From positions 73,550,671-73,614,670 of the forward strand of contig CM037598.1 in the NCBI GenBank assembly GCA_021018995.1: a stretch of DNA of 64,000 nt, in the 5' to 3' direction. Made by a program: the position numbers and the translations under genes. Origin of the DNA: Chloranthus sessilifolius. Lineage: Eukaryota > Streptophyta > Magnoliopsida > Chloranthales > Chloranthaceae. This document shows positions 47,190-57,771 of the stretch, piece by piece; the first letter of the stretch is position 1; each line of letters begins with the position of its first letter. The notes beneath the pieces were generated by a model. The model was not told where the DNA came from and did no database searches. It saw only the letters and a list, made by a program, of their open reading frames with translations.

Positions 47190-48737
47190 CCGTGGGAATC
47201 GAGACGATCCATCGCGACGATGCACACTCATGAAAATTAAAGAGTCACCACCCGAAGCTTTTGGTGCCCCGAGAAACCCAAATCAAATTTAAAGAGAACC
47301 GAAGTGCCAAAAATTGACTCTGAATCCGGACTACACCAAAGGCTCTTGGGTAGGGGCTTCAGTTATCGATTGAGAAGGTGTTAGGCACCCAATCAACCCG
47401 CTTAATGTGGTCTATACTTATGGCCAAAACAAAAATCATATAAAAGAAATAAAAAAGCCTTCCTCTTGCCCAAAGGGCCTTAAAATCCTATTTGTGCCCC
47501 TCTGTTCTTACCGAAAATTCGGCGGCGTAACGATACAAATGAGAGAATGGAGGAAGAATGGAGAAGGTAGAGGAATAGAGGGGAGAGCCGGAGCTCTCGG
47601 GCCCTTGTTGCACCGCTGTGGAACCTTGAGTAGGCTTGCTTCAGTGTGCTTCAATGGCTTGTATGGTGAGAAATGAGGTTCTAGCTCCTAGGGCTTGATG
47701 GCTAAGAGGTAGAGAGAGAAGTCTAGGGGATAGCACACACCTAAACTAAGGCTTTTTGATGAAAAGCTAAGGTCTAAAGAGGGTTTGAAGGTTCTGAAAT
47801 TTGTATGGAAAAGGTGCACTAGAGGGGAGAGAGAGAGAGAAGGGATTCCTTAATCTCTTATTTTACAAATTTTTTTAAGCCTTTGTAAAGGGAGGGGTGC
47901 CACTCTATTTATAGGAAAAAGAGAGGTTTAGAGGGTGTTTAGAGGCTAACCTGGATTAGCAATTAGGTAATCTAGCCATCTAAGGTTTTCTAGGGTTTTT
48001 TGGGCCTTAAAATGTGTGAAAGTTAGCTCCAATGGTGGATGATAGGGTGAGGCTTTAAACTTCTTAAAGTGTTACAAATAGGTAGTGAATGGGTGCAACA
48101 GAACTAGCAAAACACATCCCAAAGATCAAGATGATCAACAAGTAAACCCCAATCTCGATTTTCGAGGCAAAAACCTAAAAGTACTGTTCATAAGCCTGAC
48201 ACAACTAATAGGTGCAACAGGCATATGTACAGTAAAACAGTGCCACACAGTGGCCTGGGAAGTTGGCTGCCCGAGGTGGGGCCCACCTTAAAGCTAGCAC
48301 AAGTAATACTTGCGCCAAAACCCTAGGGGGAACTCCACTAAATTACCAATTTGCCCCTACACTTCGGAACACCGTATCTTTTGATGTACAGCTTCGATTG
48401 GGATGATCCTTGGCCCGTTGGAAAGCTAGACTTTTACTTTTCAATGGTATGAGATTCTATCATATTAGAAGGTCACAACTAGTTCTAGTGTACCACTCTT
48501 CATCCATTACTCAGGAAAGCTAGGCTTAGATTCGAAATGGTTTCTAACGGTCGGGATGGGTTTCTAAGGTTTCGAGAAGGCTTCTAAGGGATCTAGGGTG
48601 ATTTTTAAGGGTTTGGAATGGTTCTTAAGGTTTTGAAAAGGTTTCTAAGGGTTTCATACATGCCATTGAAAGCTCGAAAGTACGCCTCTCTTGAAATGTG
48701 TTTCGATCGAGCCTTAAGCCAAATTTGGGTGTCTACA
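47190..48737 (-). repeat. 3' LTR of a Tat-type element (element 3)
   Basis: It ends AAATTTGGGTGTCTACA at 48737, followed by the purine tract AAAGAGGGGCACC (minus) at 48738-48753. A canonical TATA box lies on the minus strand at 47906-47913 (CCTATAAATAGAG). Inverted repeats sit upstream of it at 48182-48316. About 1.55 kb, which gives the likely full length of the element 2 LTR family. Confidence 0.8.
48182..48316 (-). promoter_or_regulatory. Inverted-repeat cluster in U3 of element 3
   Basis: Four inverted repeats lie in 135 bp: 17-nt arms at 48182-48198 and 48218-48234 (15 of 17 pairs), GCCACACAGTGGC at 48242-48254, GGTGGGGCCCACC at 48276-48288, and GCACAAGTA/TACTTGCGC within 48297-48315. 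They are upstream of the LTR TATA box. Role inferred. Confidence 0.65.
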
Positions 48738-49850
48738 GGTGCCCCTCTTTAGTATTCGATCACTAATGATTGGATGCCAAAGAAAAGAGACATCCGAAGA
48801 GGCCTAAGGCATTATTGACGGGTCTATTATATTCAGAACAAACTTTAAACATCAGACGAGTAATATGGTGAAAGAGCGAAAGCCTTATATATCGGGAAAA
48901 ATAGTCGTTTCTCAAGGTAATCGATTCTCAAGTGCTTAGCGATATTATTGGGCATAACCGAGGTGGAATGAGTTGCGAAAGCCTAATAGCTGGGAAAAAT
49001 GTTCACTTCTCGAGTTGCAAAAGCCCGTTAGTTGGAAAAAATGTTCGCTTCTCGAGATGATTTGAAGGAGTTTGATGTTTAAGATTCATTCTGAATTCAA
49101 CAGCTTTATAAGTAAGGGAGGTGATTGACCCATATTCAAACATAGGCGCAAAGTAAGTACGCAAGGTTCTACAATTTGTGTCTAATCATATGAGGCGTTG
49201 ACCGCCTTATCTGACTGGTCACTGGTGCCCCTGCATGAAGCAGGGTTTGAGGTCTTTCGGCGAACCCATTGATCCAGAAGTTTATTTAGTACGATTACCG
49301 AGCGGAGCGAATAGATGTCGCAACACTTTTTGGGAGTCTATGCTATCTTTTCAAAATACATATTTTTCTTTTTTTATGTGGGAAATTGTTGACTTTTTAT
49401 GTTTGTCATTTTATGTGATTTTTTGGATTTTGAGTTATCAGTTTATGTGTTTTTTGGATTTTTAAGTTATCATTTTATGTGATTTTAATCTATCACTTTA
49501 TCACTTTATATGACTTTATTCTATTATTTTATGTGAATTATTTTTAGGATTTTCTTTATCTTTTTATATGGATTTTTTAGATTTTTAAGTTATCATTTCA
49601 TGTGGTTTTTTTTAGTTTTTCAAAGTTATCATTTTATGTGAATTATTTTTGGCTTTTATGTGGGATTTCTTTTCATCATTTTTGGACATTTTCACATTTT
49701 CCTATGTAGGATCAGGATGCTTATGAATCTGAATCCATTTATTGTAGCACAGCTTCCTGGGGCAAGCCGAATGATGATCAACATGTCATTTGGGAGTTTG
49801 TGCATCTGTCGGGGACAACAAAACAAAGAAAAGGGGTATTAGGCTATGTA
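48738..49850 (-). repeat. 3' internal fragment of element 3
   Basis: 48738-48830 matches 32344-32430 of element 2 (GCCCCTCTTTAGTATTCGATC, then CACTAATGATTGGATGCCAAAG). 49240-49345 matches the duplicated block at 32760 and 32943. 49350-49680 is low-complexity TTATCATTTTATGTGATTTT repeats. No pol was found, so the element is truncated. Confidence 0.7.
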
Positions 49851-49857
49851 TGTGACG

Positions 49858-49946
49858 TGCACCAGGCCCAAAACCCAACCCATAAGTGACCTGGTGCAAC
49901 TATTAGTTGCGCCAAGCCAATTGAGGGCTCAAAATTGCCTGGCGCA
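49858..49946. promoter_or_regulatory. Chain of inverted repeats with TGCACC/GGTGCA half-sites
   Basis: TGCACCAGG (49858-49866) pairs perfectly with CCTGGTGCA (49890-49898). GGTGCAACTA (49893) pairs with TAGTTGCGCC (49904-49913). TGCGCCA (49908-49914) pairs perfectly with TGGCGCA (49940-49946). A TTTTAAAG sequence follows at 49981. TTGCGCCAA is shared with the LTR of element 3 (48310-48318). It may be an internal antisense promoter; that is inference. Confidence 0.5.
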
Positions 49947-49949
49947 TGT

Positions 49950-51180
49950 AATACACGTGCCAAGAATGGTTGGGGATGAGTTTTAAAGAGCCCGAGTTCG
50001 GGCAAAAGGGGTGTGTTTTCAAAAAAAAATTCTTCCCCCTCTCTAAACCGAAAATAAACCTCCTTCTAGGGTTCCTTTGCATTGCCTCTAAGCGTGCTTC
50101 ATTGCCAGCATTTGCTTGCACTGATTAATCACCTGCTCTGGGCTAGATCAAAGACCCCTTTTTCTTCCAAGGTGTTGGTGCGCGCTTTTTCTGGATTCCT
50201 CTCAGTCCCTATTGAATCAGTGGCTCCAATTCTGTCCAAGTAGCGATGCAGCGTTTGAAATAGTGAAGGTAAAATAAAGGGGTTTTCTAGGAAGATTCCT
50301 AGTTTGTTGTGATCGCCAGCTGCAGATATTTAACGATGCTACAACATGTCAATGATCACGCTTTGAAGCGGGTGTGGATTACTTCTTTACTGAATCATCC
50401 GCCTGCTAACGTCAGCAGCTACGTCTCTTCTTATAATTTAGATAGCTTAATTTTCCATTTCTTTCCCTGTTATTATTGTAATTCTAATCAATTTAGACTT
50501 CCCAATTCTGTTGTGAGTTCAGTTGTCTGGGAGTTTATTATAGTGAGTTAATTTAGTATTCTAATTCTGTCAGGAGTCTAATTAATTTCAGTTGTTGCAA
50601 TCCTATTAGAAGTCTAATCAATATTAGTTTCCTAATACTACTAGAATTCTAATTAATATAGTGTCCGAATACCACTAAAAGTTCAATTAATATCAGTCTC
50701 CTAATTGTACTAGGAATGCAAGTACATTAATTCTTAATGAAACTCCAATTAAATCAAGCATGCTAATTATACTGAAATTCTAAGTAAAAAAAGTATACTA
50801 ATTATATTGAAATTCTAATCAAATTAAGTATACTAGTTGTATGGAAATTCTAATTTAAACGACTATAATAACTTGACTGAAATTCTAATTAGAGCAATTA
50901 TAATAGTCCTACCAGAATTCTAATTGGAATAGGGAACTAATTTTACTAGAACTCTAATTTAAACAATGAAGTAATTCTATTAAAAATCTAGTTAAAACAA
51001 ATAAACTAATTTTATTAAAAATCTAATTAAAATAAGGTACTAATTTTATTAGAATTCTAATCAAAGCAATTATTCTAAGGATCTAATCAAAATAAAGCGT
51101 GCAAATTAATCATACTAAAAATCTAAGAAAGTTCTGGACTCAATTTTTCTAATTCTAATTAAAGCGACAAAATAATTCTA
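49950..51180. repeat. Unassigned stretch and AATTCTAATTAAA minisatellite
   Basis: 49950-50550 has no supported gene. 50550-51180 consists of degenerate short units of the type TCTAATTAAAACAA / ACTAATTTTATTA, more than 15 imperfect copies. Part may be the U5 end of the next LTR. The boundary was not found. Confidence 0.5.
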
Positions 51181-51936
51181 AAAAAAGGGGGGTTTGGGCC
51201 CCTATGCTAAGGAGGATTGGCCCTAATCCCGGGTACCCTCCGTAAGCTCCCTTGGGCAAATCGGGTGGCTGAGATTAAAGTAAGTCAAATTTCAGATTAT
51301 AAAAATAGTATTTTGAATTTTCAGAGTCGATTTCGGGATTATAATTATGAATTAAATTAAGGAACTATAATTGTAGAAAACTGAAATAATTTTTAGGATT
51401 TTTAAAAGTATTAAATTAAGAAATTAAAACCAAACTTTAAAATTCTAAGGCTGAATTCGGGTTCGAAATCAGAAAATCAGACCATATGATTCAAGACTAG
51501 TTCTAGAACCTAAGGACTAAAACTAGAGATTAATGATAGGGCTAGAAATTAAGATTTTAGAACGAAATTAAAGCCTAGGGTCGGTAAATTAGGCTGTCAG
51601 ATTAAGGATTGGTTCTAGAAACAGAGAACTAGAACCAAGTATAAAAGATTACGGTCTAAAAAAGTGCTACGGTCTAAGACTGAATTAATAATAATAATTT
51701 AAACTAAGAAAAGTCCTAAGTCTAAAAACTAAGAACCACGGTCAGGAATTAAAGGTTGAATTCTTACCTAAGGTCGAGGCTGCGGAGAGAAATCTCGAAG
51801 ATTTGAAGCTTGAATCTCGAAATCATGGCTAGGCTGTTCTATACGTTCATTCTCGGAGTTTTTTGGTTTCGAAATCCCTAAAAAATCCGTTCTCTCTCGA
51901 AAATTGTCAGCCTCTCTAGGCGAATTAAGAAAAAAA

Positions 51937-51945
51937 TATTTTATA
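51937..51945 (-). promoter_or_regulatory. TATA box of the element 4 LTR
   Basis: TATAAAATA on the minus strand, placed just downstream of the palindrome array and about 170 bp upstream of a splice-donor-like site. Confidence 0.6.
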
Positions 51946-51956
51946 GGTTTTTTTCT

Positions 51957-52380
51957 AATTAAACGCCCTATTTCAAGTGTTTAATCGAATTTTACGCCGG
52001 TCTCTCAGTGCTTATTTGCTTTGAGTCGATCACCGACTCAGTGAGCGACCGACTGACTTGCTCAGCGAGTTTCCTAGTCCTAACAGCGTTAGAACTAATT
52101 GTGCACCCATTGTGAGGTGCGTAATCCAATTAAGCGTCCCTTTCGAAGCGCTTAATCGAGGAAACTTAGGGGTAAAGGACTATAAGACTCGGTCGGGCGT
52201 AGGCCAATTGCGCACTGGTGGTGCGGCGCTCAATCCGATCTCGCGTTTCATATGAAGCGTGTGATCGAGTCTTGGAGTGGTCTGGGTAAGGGAGTCTGGT
52301 CTGGAAGAGGGACTGATTGCACGTGGGTGCTTTGGCGTGCAATCGAATTACACACATAGTTTTAGGCGCTTAATTCGGGG
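51957..52380 (-). promoter_or_regulatory. Palindrome array in U3 of element 4
   Basis: Successive imperfect palindromes of about 30 bp share the plan ATT(A)-NGCGY...RCGC-(TT)AATCG. Examples: 51957-51989 (AATTAAACGCCC / GTGTTTAATCG), 52128-52159 (AATTAAGCGTCC / AGCGCTTAATCG), 52206-52240 (AATTGCGCA / GGCGCTCAATCC), 52236-52266 and 52315-52350 (GATTGCACG / CGTGCAATCG). The array is upstream of the LTR TATA box. Confidence 0.7.
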
Positions 52381-52390
52381 TTGTCCGGGT

Positions 52391-52830
52391 TGGGTCTGAA
52401 ATGCGAGACTATTGTTTCAGCCTATATTTCGACTATATACTATTGTTTCAACATATAGTCTCCCAACGCTGGGATCTGAGCCATAGAGCTATTGTTTTAG
52501 CCTGTGTTTAGCCTGTATTTAGCCATGCACTATTGTTTCAGTACATGGTTCCCACATTAGGGTCATGGGGCCTGAGCCACAGAGCTATTGTTTCAGCCTA
52601 TGTTCAACCACATACTATTATTTCAGCATATGGTCTCAATATGAGGGCAAAGGGGTCTGAAATGCAAGACTATTATTTTAGTCTACATTCCAATTATATA
52701 CTATTATTTCAGTATATAGTCTCCCTACGTTGGGACCTGAGCCACAGAGCTATTATTTCAGCCTGTGTTCAGCCATGTACTATTGTTTTAGTGCATGATT
52801 CCCAATTTAGGGTTGTGAGTTCAAAGCTTG
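52391..52830 (-). repeat. Tandem repeat in U3 of element 4 (261-bp higher-order unit)
   Basis: GGTCTGAAATGC(G/A)AGACTATT occurs at 52393 and 52654. Within each unit CTATTGTTTCAGC-like sequence recurs about every 45-60 bp, and CTGAGCCA(C/T)AGAGCTATT occurs three times. Confidence 0.8.
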
Positions 52831-52878
52831 ATCGAACAAATTTGTATATTTCGAGAGAGAAAAATAGGGGTGTCTATA

Positions 52879-52895
52879 GATGCCCCTCTTCGGCG
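52879..52895 (-). other. Polypurine tract of element 4
   Basis: The minus strand reads GCCGAAGAGGGGCATC before TATAGACACCCC. A further GACACC/GGTGTC inverted repeat lies at 52930-52952. Confidence 0.75.
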
Positions 52896-53100
52896 TGCTC
52901 TTGCGAAGTAAGAATGCGTCGAAGAAGTAGACACCCCTCATTGGAGGTGTCTTCTCATTTATCTTAGGAAATCACAAGTGTGAACTAGGGATGCTCACAT
53001 GACATGCTTGGCTTTTTTATCTATCAGCGCAAGCTAAAATGGAGCATTCGGGGGCCCAGTGGTAGCTGTCGAAAGGCGTGTTCCATGCCGTGGATGCCCA

Positions 53101-53345
53101 GGGGTGATCCTGTCGCGTATCGTGACCCGCTGTCATAGACAGTCGACGAGGGAACTCAACGTATCCTATTTTGCGGGTGCAAGGGGCATCCCATTGTGTG
53201 GCGTGACCTACTGGGAGTGACAGTCAAACAGAAAGGAAAGTCACCATATCTTAACCTGTGAGTGTAAGGGGCATCCCGTCGCATGTCACGACCTGCTGCA
53301 AGGGGTAGTCAAACAGAGGGGTATGATGCAGTCGAGGTACCGGGG
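53101..53345. repeat. ~83-bp tandem repeat, three copies
   Basis: GGGG(T/C)(G/A)ATCC anchors at 53101, 53183 and 53268, each followed by a GTGACC(C/T)(G/A)CTG-like block and a GTCAAACAGA-type end. Confidence 0.75.
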
Positions 53346-55300
53346 GGTGTCATACAAATGTCCATAAATAGGTCTAGGGACCAATAATAATACAATGTAA
53401 AATAATGTCGAAGGCTTTTACAAGTCATGTTAGACCGGGTGCGTCATTGCTCACACCAATGCACATCAGGTGTTTCTTTTCTAATAGGCGTTTGTAGGTT
53501 CTTAGATTAAATATACTCATTGTTTAGTTTTCTAGGGGAATGGCCGGCTTGGGCTGGTAATTGACGTGGGGGTCTTGTGAGGTGTGCTCAATTAAACTCT
53601 GTGCAATGGCGCGTGCGCTTGATTCATCTGAAATCGGCCTCTAAGTTGGGAATTCTAGTCCTAATGCATCTGAATAAACGATTATGTGTAGTGGCGTGTG
53701 CGCTTGATCCAATTCTGCATAGTGGGATATGCACTTGATTGCGAGTTCAGGTAGTCTTAGGAGTTAAAGGTCAGGTTTAAGTGTAATTTATTGCTCACGG
53801 GTAATGGGGCACTTAATCAGGTTTTATGGTATTTAAAGACAGATGAGTTGGGTCTATTTATCATATTGCCTTGTTCTTCTTTTCTACTCTCCCTTTTTTT
53901 TTTAAAGGGGATTTTAAAATTTTAGGGGTTTTAAAATCTTGAAATTTTAGAGATTTTAACTTAAGATCAATTCAGTGGTATAATGGCGAAAAACGTGACA
54001 CGCCGGATGCTCCATCTAACCTTCTCGACGAATATTGATGATTGTCTCTTACGGGAGGACTATAGTGATTCGCGAATCAAGAGAGACGGGTTTTGAAAAC
54101 ATTTGGGACTTAATCATAGCTAACTATATTTATTTGAAGCACTATTGAGTAATTGAAAAGTGGATGGTACTTACTTGAGGGTGATACTTACTTGTGTTGC
54201 GCATAGCTTGTACAGTTCGTGGTGGTGCCGTAGTGTCGCGATGGGACTTTGGAGATTTCTTTTCTTCAGGTCTGCTGTGGCAAGGCTTGGCGGTTGCCAA
54301 TGTGATGTAATGTCTTGGAGAAGTGATGTCGCGATGGGACTTGGGGATTCTTCCTTTCTTTGGCTGCGTGCTGGATGGGTCTTGGCGGGACGTGGGGATT
54401 AATTCGGGAGAGAGAGATTTTTGCTTTAGCGATGAGACATGATCGAGCTTTCCCTTTTTTCATGTGGCACGACAGGTGTTGTCTAAGCTTTTCGGGTAAT
54501 GATGTTTGCGATGGGATGTCAAGTAAGTGTAGCCCCCCCTTTTTTTTTGGCGTGTGTGCCCACATGCTCGGGAGATTTGCTTTTGACTTCTCGCGATGGG
54601 ACATGAGGGTATGGCTAATTTATTGCGATGGGATTGGATATTGAGGTGATATCGCGTGTGTGCACGTTATCGCGATGGGGTGTGTGTGATGGGGTTATGC
54701 GATCGGATAGGGAAAATGAAAAGTAACTCCGATCGTGGGGAGCGGACTAGTGTGCTGGTTGCTTTTACTGTGTTGCGACAGGGGGAGTTATTCATGTCGG
54801 TGATATGTGTGTCCTGTCGCGATGGGACAGGGGGTGTTGTCAATGCTTTCTTCTCGTGTAAGGGTATGCGATGGGACGGGTGAATTTTGACCGCGATGTG
54901 ATGAATAGGTGTGAGGGTGTAGATTTCATCCAAAGTCAGGTATTGCACTCTTGTTTTAGGTCGCTCAATAAGATTGCACGCCTATTTTCGGGCATGCTAT
55001 CTTAGGCTTGAAGGGCTGTTTACACGTGTGTGAGTTAGCGTGTGATTGTATTACGCGCTATAATCATAGCGCGTGATCGAGGCATCACCAGGTCAGTGTA
55101 TGGGTGACCTTTTGTATCGCGCGACTGTGGCGTGTCGTTTAATGCGATTGCGCGGTCTATAGAGTGTGCATGATCGGAGCATCCTGCCGATGGCGCGGGT
55201 GATGGTTTCATCATGCGCTCAGATCATAGCGCATGTTTTAGATTGTGTGAATTGTGCCTAGCATGTGATTGAGTTAAACGTATTTTCTCTGGCGCGTGAT
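53346..55300. repeat. Spacer with palindromic GCGC units and GCGATGGGAC motifs
   Basis: No gene is supported. 53590-53830 and 55030-55300 hold units such as ATTACGCGC / GCGCGTGATCG (55054-55084) with the same plan as the element 4 LTR array. Between 54237 and 54885 CGCGATGGGA(C/T) or close variants recur about nine times, 50-150 bp apart. Confidence 0.6.
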
Positions 55301-55313
55301 TGAGTCCGTACTC

Positions 55314-55320
55314 TATATAA
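55314..55320 (+). promoter_or_regulatory. Antisense TATA box, unit 1
   Basis: CTCTATATAAGCG, a strong plant TATA box, follows the palindromic GGCGCGTGATTGAG at 55291-55304. A GTGATATC leader motif lies 98 bp downstream (55412), as in unit 3. Confidence 0.65.
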
Positions 55321-55796
55321 GCGAGGGAGCCTTCATTTGTTTTTCATTCTCAGGTTTAGTCTCAAGTTTTGACCTTTTCTGGATATTTTGTATTCTAAAA
55401 TTCATGTTTTAGTGATATCGGATGATCTAACCGTCCGATTGGGATGTCGCTGCTTCCTATGTTTGTTAATTCGCGTGATCTTCATCCTGAGGTGATGCTC
55501 GGGGGTGGCGTTATTCTGGGAATGGGCGATATTGGGAATGAGGGCGTTAGTCTTTACATCGATCCCTTTTAGAGAGTAGTGAAGGCAGTGTTGAGGGGGC
55601 GGCGGCAGAGGCGGTGAAGATGGCAGAGGAGAAGGAGTAAAAAGTGGAGGGATGTGTTTCCCAACCAATTCTCCCTGAAGCCTCCTATTGGACGCTCCGA
55701 GCAGAATTTGCTCCTCGCTTTGTCTCTGTTTTGAACCCAATCTTTATTTTGGGTTGTAAGTTCAATTCTAGGTTTTCATTTTGGGTTGTAAATTCA

Positions 55797-55810
55797 GGAG
55801 GTATGCCTCC
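55797..55810 (+). other. 3' hairpin, copy 1
   Basis: GGAGG-TATG-CCTCC, a perfect 5-bp stem, followed by AGTGATACTTGTAAAA. Sister copies with different stem bases are at 56930 and 61691. Confidence 0.6.
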
Positions 55811-55860
55811 AGTGATACTTGTAAAATTTTGAGTTATAAATAAAGAGGCATTTTTTTTGT

Positions 55861-56929
55861 CGTGCTTATTTATTCGTTAAAATGGATTGGTTGAATCTAT
55901 TTGATTTGTTTGACTTATTTTAGGATTTAATTTAGCTTGAGATTAGTTTGTTTTTATGGGGTTTGTTTAGAGTGTTTACTTGGTTCCGATAGGTTTGGTT
56001 GGGGCATTTTAAGGTCTCATTTTGGAGTTTTTTTTTGTTTCAGGTATTTTGTTTTAGTCCTTTTATTTGGCTTGAGGTGACACTTGTTAAAAGATGTGAG
56101 TTTTCTAAAGTTCTAGATGGGTGTTGAGTGTTTGATTCCTATTGGCTTATTTAGACTTGGGGGTGGATTGGCATTACCTTGGAGGGGTAAGTGTTGTGTG
56201 ATTATTGGTTTATCTAGGTTGTCATGGATTGTGGTCTTTCAAAGGAATATGTGTTTGGTTTAGATTTAATTAGATTGGAAGGGCTTAAAGGGGTGACACT
56301 TATCATTTGGTAATTTAGGAGGTATAGCTTATAAATGTGTGAGCTAAAAGCTTTGAGTTCTTGTCGTTTTGAATTTTATTTCAAGTTTAGGATTAAAAGT
56401 TTTGATGCATTTTTTTTGTTTTGATTGTTAATGTTTTTTCTTCCTTTCTCTTTTGTATCCCGGGTATTAGACCCGAAGAATTGTGTTTATTGAGCGGATT
56501 ATTAAGAATGAACGGGATTGGGAATGCAAGATAGCAGTTGAATTGCTACCATGCTAGGGGAAGAGGTAGAGGAGAAAAAGGTGGTAGAAAGGAAACCTAA
56601 GGACAAGGCAAGGTCAGAGCTCTTGTGACCGATGCCTATTTCTCCTCGGTAGGCTCTGCAGATTCAGTGTTAGTTGCTCCTCCTTTTTAAGGTTTCCAAG
56701 GCGAGCTCCCAACGGCGGATCTCGCAGGTCCTGGGTGGCTTTCCGTGAGCCACTCTTTCTTTTTTGTCGATTCAGGGCAAGGGGAAGATGTCATCACTGT
56801 TAGAATCCGTTCAAGGTGCATCCCCCCTTTGGGCTTCTCCGAGATTTCTAGCTTCCCGAACAAATCCAAATTCGGGCATTGCTTGAATGTGCTGATTTTT
56901 TAAGTTTCTTGTTTCAAGTTGTATATTCA
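55861..56929 (+). other. Unit 2: remnant of a further antisense gene copy
   Basis: 55861-56450 is T-rich and non-coding. 56500-56900 is GC-richer with a purine-rich AGAGG/GAAGAGG stretch and may be a decayed terminal exon, because a third hairpin-type tail follows at 56930. No TATA/leader copy and no domain were recognised. Confidence 0.35.
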
Positions 56930-56943
56930 GAGGGTATGCCCTC
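56930..56943 (+). other. 3' hairpin, copy 2
   Basis: GAGGG-TATG-CCCTC, a perfect 5-bp stem with the same TATG loop as copy 1 but changed stem pairs. It is preceded by TTGTATATTCA, as copy 1 is preceded by TTGTAAATTCA. Confidence 0.6.
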
Positions 56944-57390
56944 CGTGTATTTTATAATTATTTTATCTATTTATGAAGTGATTATATATATATATATTTT
57001 AATTTCGTTTGTGATTGTTTATATTTAGCCACTTTGGTTTAGTTGACTTTGTAGCTTATTTGACTTGTTTTGAGTGCGAGGTTTATTTGTTTAAGTTTGG
57101 TTTGATTTAGTTTATTTATTTTGGATCGGGGCATGTTAGGAGCATTTTTTTTTTTGACTTAGTTTGGGCTTAGTTGGAGTGTATAAATGATGGAGACATT
57201 TTTCTTGATTAGTTTGGCCTTGTTGGAGCGTGTGAGTGATGTTGGGCAATTTTTTTGTTCTAGTTTGGTTTGGTTTGTTCTTTAAGTTAGGAGTGTTTTG
57301 GATTGGTCTTAACAGGGGCGAGTGTAAGAAATTTCTCAATTTAGTCCTGGGCGGGTTGTTTTGGGCATGTTTTTTTTGGTTTCTGAGAAA
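56944..57390. other. T-rich spacer
   Basis: TTTGTTT/TTGGTTT-type low complexity with an ATAT run at 56983-56996. No gene. Confidence 0.5.
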
Positions 57391-57745
57391 TTATGCGCTT
57401 TGCTCTGGGCGCATAAACAAATTGCGCGATTGAACAAGAGCGCGGGTTTCAGGGCGTCGGAAGGTCATTAAGCGCCGGCTTCCGATCGCTTAATCGATTT
57501 GAGTTCAGAGTTTTGAGTGCAGGATTAGGGCGGTGGCCGAACACTGTTGAAGTGACTGTTGGCATTCGTGCGCGCTGTTTTGGGCGCGTGATATAATTAC
57601 GTGTCTAGTGGGCGGCGTGTGACCAAGCAGTCGGGTTAGTGTGAGGGGGCGACAATCCTTTTGCACACCCTATTACGAGGATTTGATCTGGATTAAGTGC
57701 GGGGTCAGTGGCGCACAATTCAGTTGCGTGTGTGAGTTTACATGC
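57391..57745 (+). promoter_or_regulatory. Palindrome array upstream of the antisense gene
   Basis: TTATGCGC / GCGCATAA at 57391-57416 is a near-perfect palindrome. ATTAAGCGCC / CGCTTAATCG at 57467-57496 matches the 52128-52159 unit of the element 4 LTR, including an identical CGCTTAATCGA. GCGCGC...GGGCGCGTGAT lies at 57573-57592. Further GCGC-type units continue to 57745, close to the TATA box. Confidence 0.7.
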
Positions 57746-57762
57746 GCGATTTGGGTGTGTTC

Positions 57763-57771
57763 TATATATAG
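57763..57771 (+). promoter_or_regulatory. Antisense TATA box, unit 3
   Basis: TCTATATATAG, 170 bp upstream of the ATG at 57941. The GTGATATC leader motif starts 98 bp downstream at 57861, exactly the spacing seen in unit 1. TTTCTTTTAG before the ATG may be a leader-intron acceptor. Confidence 0.65.

Larger units (their letters stand above)
51181..52878 (-). repeat. 3' LTR of element 4 (left limit uncertain)
   Basis: It ends GGGTGTCTATA at 52878 before the purine tract, as in elements 2 and 3. In minus orientation U3 holds a tandem repeat (52391-52830) and a palindrome array (51957-52380), then a TATA box ACCTATAAAATA (51945-51937). A leader follows, with a splice-donor-like CTTAG/GTAAGAATTC at about 51767. 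CCCGGGATTAGGGCC-like U5 sequence is at 51200-51290. Confidence 0.7.
55314..55860 (+). pseudogene. Short antisense transcription unit 1 (truncated copy)
   Basis: It has a TATA box, a leader with GTGATATCGGATGATCTAAC at 55412 resembling 57861, and a tail with a hairpin (55797-55810) and ATAAATAAAG near 55836. This is the same start and finish as the long antisense gene. In between no long frame exists and no mobile-domain motif was recognised. It looks like a deletion derivative of the antisense gene, or a short non-coding transcript. Confidence 0.45.

Noticed and set aside
52533-52967. 144-codon plus-strand frame in the element 4 LTR
   Set aside because: It is the translation of the U3 tandem repeat and runs through the LTR end and the polypurine tract.
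54160-54948. Several short overlapping frames on both strands
   Set aside because: They arise from GC-rich repeated CGCGATGGGAC sequence; none has a start context, domain or conserved partner.
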